A stretch of 29,397 bases of DNA from IMG/VR virus record IMGVR_UViG_3300017963_000623, positions 1-29,397 of that record. The stretch is one strand, 5' to 3'. This document shows positions 26,804-29,397 of this stretch, in pieces (the first letter of the stretch is position 1; each line of letters opens with the position of its first letter). A model generated the notes under the pieces. It searched no databases and had not been told where the DNA came from. It saw only the letters and a list, made by a program, of their open reading frames with translations. The DNA comes from a virus. The position numbers were made by a program, and so were the translations under genes.

Positions 26804-29397
26804 ATGTTGGTAGTAGACACAAATTCGCTAATTGCAGCCATAGACATATTAGCTAAGATCAAAGAAAAAACATACGCACGCGACGAAGTCTTCATATCAA
26901 CCGTAGACGGCGAGCTGGTGCTCACCAAATACATGAGGCAATTCGACAAAACGCATAGAGTAGAAGCCAAAGTATTGACCATCAGCAAAGACCACATTAC
27001 TCCTAAGGACGAACCCATATCAATCGAGAGCAAAGAGCTGCAAACCGTCAAAAAGGTGCTGGCGAAAACCCAAGAAGCCCAAGTATACTGGAAAGCCCCA
27101 AAAGCCAAAATAGGGCTCACATTTACAAGCGGGCAGGCAACCTACGAAATCAAAGACGCCAAGCTCGGAGGCACACCCAAAGACCTACCAAGGTCAACCG
27201 AAGCTGTAGTATACCCAAACACCACATTCAACGCGCTTTTTGCGGCAACAGCTCCCATTATGTCGCGTGACACCATGCGCGAAACCCTAAACGCGGTCCT
27301 ACTAGACGTAACCACACAAGACCTTAGTTTGGTCGCCACAGATGGACATAGACTGGTGGCTGCTACAACCAAAGCAACCAAAGCAGCCAAAGGACTAGGA
27401 AAGACCCAAATACTAATCCCAGCGTTGATAGTCGATAGCATCTTATATTGCGCCAAGCATAAAAAAGTAGGCAAAACCTCAATTGCAACCAATCCAGATG
27501 CAGCAACCTTCACCGTGGAGGTAGCCGGGGCCCAAATACGCTTTGACGTGCTTCTGGGCAACATGAACTTTCCCGATCACGCCAGCTTCCTGGCGCCTAG
27601 AGACTACGGCTGGACCACAGAAATCAACCTCACAACTGACCTACCCAAAGTCGAAAGAGTCATCAAACTTGCAGGTGTGATGGATGCTACCAGCTCCGTC
27701 GACATCACAGGAGACAATAGGGGGATTGTGCAGTTCTTCATCGACGATGAGGGGCAAAGCGCTATAGCCGCAGAGGTGGACGGCCTACGAATTGGGTACA
27801 ACCTGGCAAGCGCACCAAAAAGAGGGAAATTTTGGTATAGATCAGTGGGGATCAACGCAAAATACCTAAAGGCCGCGATCGACATGTTCGTCAAGATCCA
27901 AGACTCCCCCCAGGCCATCGAACTAGAGTTTAGAGACTACCTCGAATACGTCGCAATACGCGACACAATCGCAAACGTACGTGTGTCTACAGTTGTTATG
28001 CCAGCATCTACAGAAGGTTCAAAGGACTCGAAAGAAGACGACCCTCACTCATTTTTGAGTAAGCGTGGCCCACATTCGGGTGACACTTCGCCGGCGCCCG
28101 CAGAAATCTGGCAAGACGCTGTCAAGTTTATCGCACAGTTTACATACGCCAAATCGACTATGGCAGTATTGGCAAACATCAAAATTGACTCGCACGAAAA
28201 CATGGTGCTACTCGAAGGTAGCGATATGTACATGGAGGGGCGCACAACGATCCCAGTAGGCGCACCTGGCAACATATCCGCCCTTGTCGACGCCAAAGCC
28301 TTGAAAAAAGTGCTATCGATCTTTGATAGTGATTCTGTAATCCGCCTATCGCGACAAGAAGTTACAGGCTATGACTACCAATACCAAATAAACGTTTATG
28401 AACAACACACAGGCTTCAATGTGTCCCTAAACGGGCATTACACAGGAGACTGGCCGGGCATCCCTCAACCAAACCTCGACGACGTGACGATGACCATCTC
28501 GAGTGCAGCCTTGTCGGCTCTGGCGGCAACAACAGAGCCCTTCATTTCGACAGACACCACCAGAGTAATCCTCAACAGCGCCTACATCGAAACAGAAAAC
28601 TCCCCTCAATCAACCACGGTTCGCGTATCAGCAACCGATGGCCACCGTCTGACCGTCGCCGAAGCAGAGGCACCCCCAGGAAGCACCAACAGCACAAGCC
28701 TCATGCCTCGAGAGGCGTTCCGGCTGCTACCCTCCCTCACAAGCAAGCTTACCGGCGACGTGCGGCCAATCAGATATGGGGGCAAAAAACCCAATAAATG
28801 GTTTTACATGCCAAAAACAAGCAGCAATCAGATCGAAAGATGGATCATCTACAAAGAAGTAGACGCACAGTTTCCAAACATTGAAGATTTTGTAACCGGC
28901 ACAAGCAGCACCGGAAAACCCGATAGCATTTGGACTTGTCGCACGGAAGATCTGAAAAAAGCTTGTGCGGCCCTTGTTGCCGCAAAAGCAGAGGGCATGA
29001 TGCTTACTGACAACGAGGGCAAAATGCGTGTGGCCTCATCAGACGAGGCGATAGTGCAACAAATACCTGTTAAGTACCTTGGAAACCCACCCCACATCGG
29101 GCTAGCCCCCAAATATACGCTGGATCTATGCAACGTCATCACAGACGAGCAAGTCACATTTGCTCAATCAACACTACTAAACCCGCTAAGAACCTATGCA
29201 AATCATGGTGAGTACGTCCGCTTGTGTGGAATTTTGATGCCGATGCGATCCGGGCTAACCGAACTAAAGCCATACGGTAAACCGCTCCCCAATCAAAAAC
29301 CCATGCCCATACCAAACCAAGCACCCATGGAAGCCATCTCCAAGGCCCCCAAGGCCCCCAAGGCCCCCAAGGCCCCCAAGGCCCCCAAGGCCCCCAA
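26804..29397 (+). CDS. dnaN: Tandem fused beta sliding clamp (two DnaN-like clamps in one chain; 3' end outside window)
   Basis: One frame without stops runs from the ATG at 26804 (AGAGGA upstream) to the window end, giving at least 864 residues. Residues 1-402 form a complete clamp: domain 1 to about 136, domain 2 with ATDGHRL at 178-184 and a GNMNFPD turn near 256, domain 3 ending VVMPAS near 399. A hydrophilic linker spans about 403-434. Residues 435-817 form a second clamp with ATDGHRL at 610-616, DAQFPNIEDF near 690 and the ending MPMR at 812-815. A Pro/Lys-rich tail follows. Known clamps are homodimers of one three-domain unit of about 370 residues that encircle DNA and tether polymerase, so this chain alone could close a ring. 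Both cleft signatures remain. Confidence 0.88.
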   Translation, partial: MLVVDTNSLIAAIDILAKIKEKTYARDEVFISTVDGELVLTKYMRQFDKTHRVEAKVLTISKDHITPKDEPISIESKELQTVKKVLAKTQEAQVYWKAPKAKIGLTFTSGQATYEIKDAKLGGTPKDLPRSTEAVVYPNTTFNALFAATAPIMSRDTMRETLNAVLLDVTTQDLSLVATDGHRLVAATTKATKAAKGLGKTQILIPALIVDSILYCAKHKKVGKTSIATNPDAATFTVEVAGAQIRFDVLLGNMNFPDHASFLAPRDYGWTTEINLTTDLPKVERVIKLAGVMDATSSVDITGDNRGIVQFFIDDEGQSAIAAEVDGLRIGYNLASAPKRGKFWYRSVGINAKYLKAAIDMFVKIQDSPQAIELEFRDYLEYVAIRDTIANVRVSTVVMPASTEGSKDSKEDDPHSFLSKRGPHSGDTSPAPAEIWQDAVKFIAQFTYAKSTMAVLANIKIDSHENMVLLEGSDMYMEGRTTIPVGAPGNISALVDAKALKKVLSIFDSDSVIRLSRQEVTGYDYQYQINVYEQHTGFNVSLNGHYTGDWPGIPQPNLDDVTMTISSAALSALAATTEPFISTDTTRVILNSAYIETENSPQSTTVRVSATDGHRLTVAEAEAPPGSTNSTSLMPREAFRLLPSLTSKLTGDVRPIRYGGKKPNKWFYMPKTSSNQIERWIIYKEVDAQFPNIEDFVTGTSSTGKPDSIWTCRTEDLKKACAALVAAKAEGMMLTDNEGKMRVASSDEAIVQQIPVKYLGNPPHIGLAPKYTLDLCNVITDEQVTFAQSTLLNPLRTYANHGEYVRLCGILMPMRSGLTELKPYGKPLPNQKPMPIPNQAPMEAISKAPKAPKAPKAPKAPKAP
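29342..29397 (+). repeat. 9-bp tandem repeat (KAP) at clamp C-terminus, running off the window
   Basis: AAGGCCCCC repeats perfectly for just over six units to the last base, encoding Lys-Ala-Pro. The true number of copies is unknown because the window ends inside the array. Confidence 0.95.

Noticed and set aside
26287-27918. Three long minus-strand frames opposite the clamp gene
   Set aside because: They are antisense to well-matched DnaN domains. No ribosome binding site or recognisable domain is present.

Overview
The window reads as part of the genome of an uncultured tailed bacteriophage (or phage-plasmid) of a Gram-negative host. The signs are a long run of beta-helix and jelly-roll adhesin genes, a lysis or cell-wall cluster, lipoproteins with lipoboxes, and phage-style replication genes (SNF2 helicase, adenine methyltransferase-like protein, sliding clamp). 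No integrase, rRNA, tRNA, CRISPR array or insertion sequence was recognised. Host assignment is weak. The Cys-rich lipoprotein and the overall style recall phages from Myxococcota-like or other former deltaproteobacterial hosts, but this is only an impression.

Region 1 (1-12391, all +) is a cluster of 13 receptor-binding or appendage genes. Most are modular: a short N-terminal helix that often carries an I-Q-Q-A-L-D-R-L-like motif, small linker modules used repeatedly, and a C-terminal effector domain that is either a parallel beta-helix (pectate-lyase-like) or a C1q/TNF-like jelly roll. Several genes are clear paralogues of one another. One (728-1668) looks like a split version of its two downstream neighbours.

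Region 2 (12398-18940, +) holds a holin-like membrane protein, a coiled-coil membrane protein, a gene broken by an 11-bp tandem duplication, two lipoproteins, a thioredoxin, a papain-like protease, an NlpC/P60-like cysteine hydrolase, two overlapping ribbon-helix-helix proteins, and two proteins with a C-terminal membrane anchor. Region 3 (18924-21355, -) is a four-gene minus-strand island of unknown proteins, one with a tandemly repeated acidic tail. Region 4 (21426-29397, +) holds a membrane-anchored lytic transglycosylase, an adenine-methyltransferase-like protein, an SNF2 helicase, a large protein with an internal duplication, and an unusual sliding-clamp gene.

The most striking gene is the last one (26804 to beyond the window). 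One uninterrupted frame encodes two complete DnaN-like clamps in tandem, each with an ATDGHRL motif and a C-terminal MP ending, followed by a Lys-Ala-Pro repeat tail. Because bacterial beta clamps are normally homodimers of three-domain subunits, this would be a six-domain, single-chain clamp.

Six genes (at 16512, 17783, 20830 on the minus strand, 21426, 22079 and 24965) have a TAnnAT -10 box exactly six bases before the ATG and no evident ribosome binding site. In five of them the box is preceded by TGn. This suggests leaderless transcripts from extended -10 promoters, while the other genes use ordinary Shine-Dalgarno sites.
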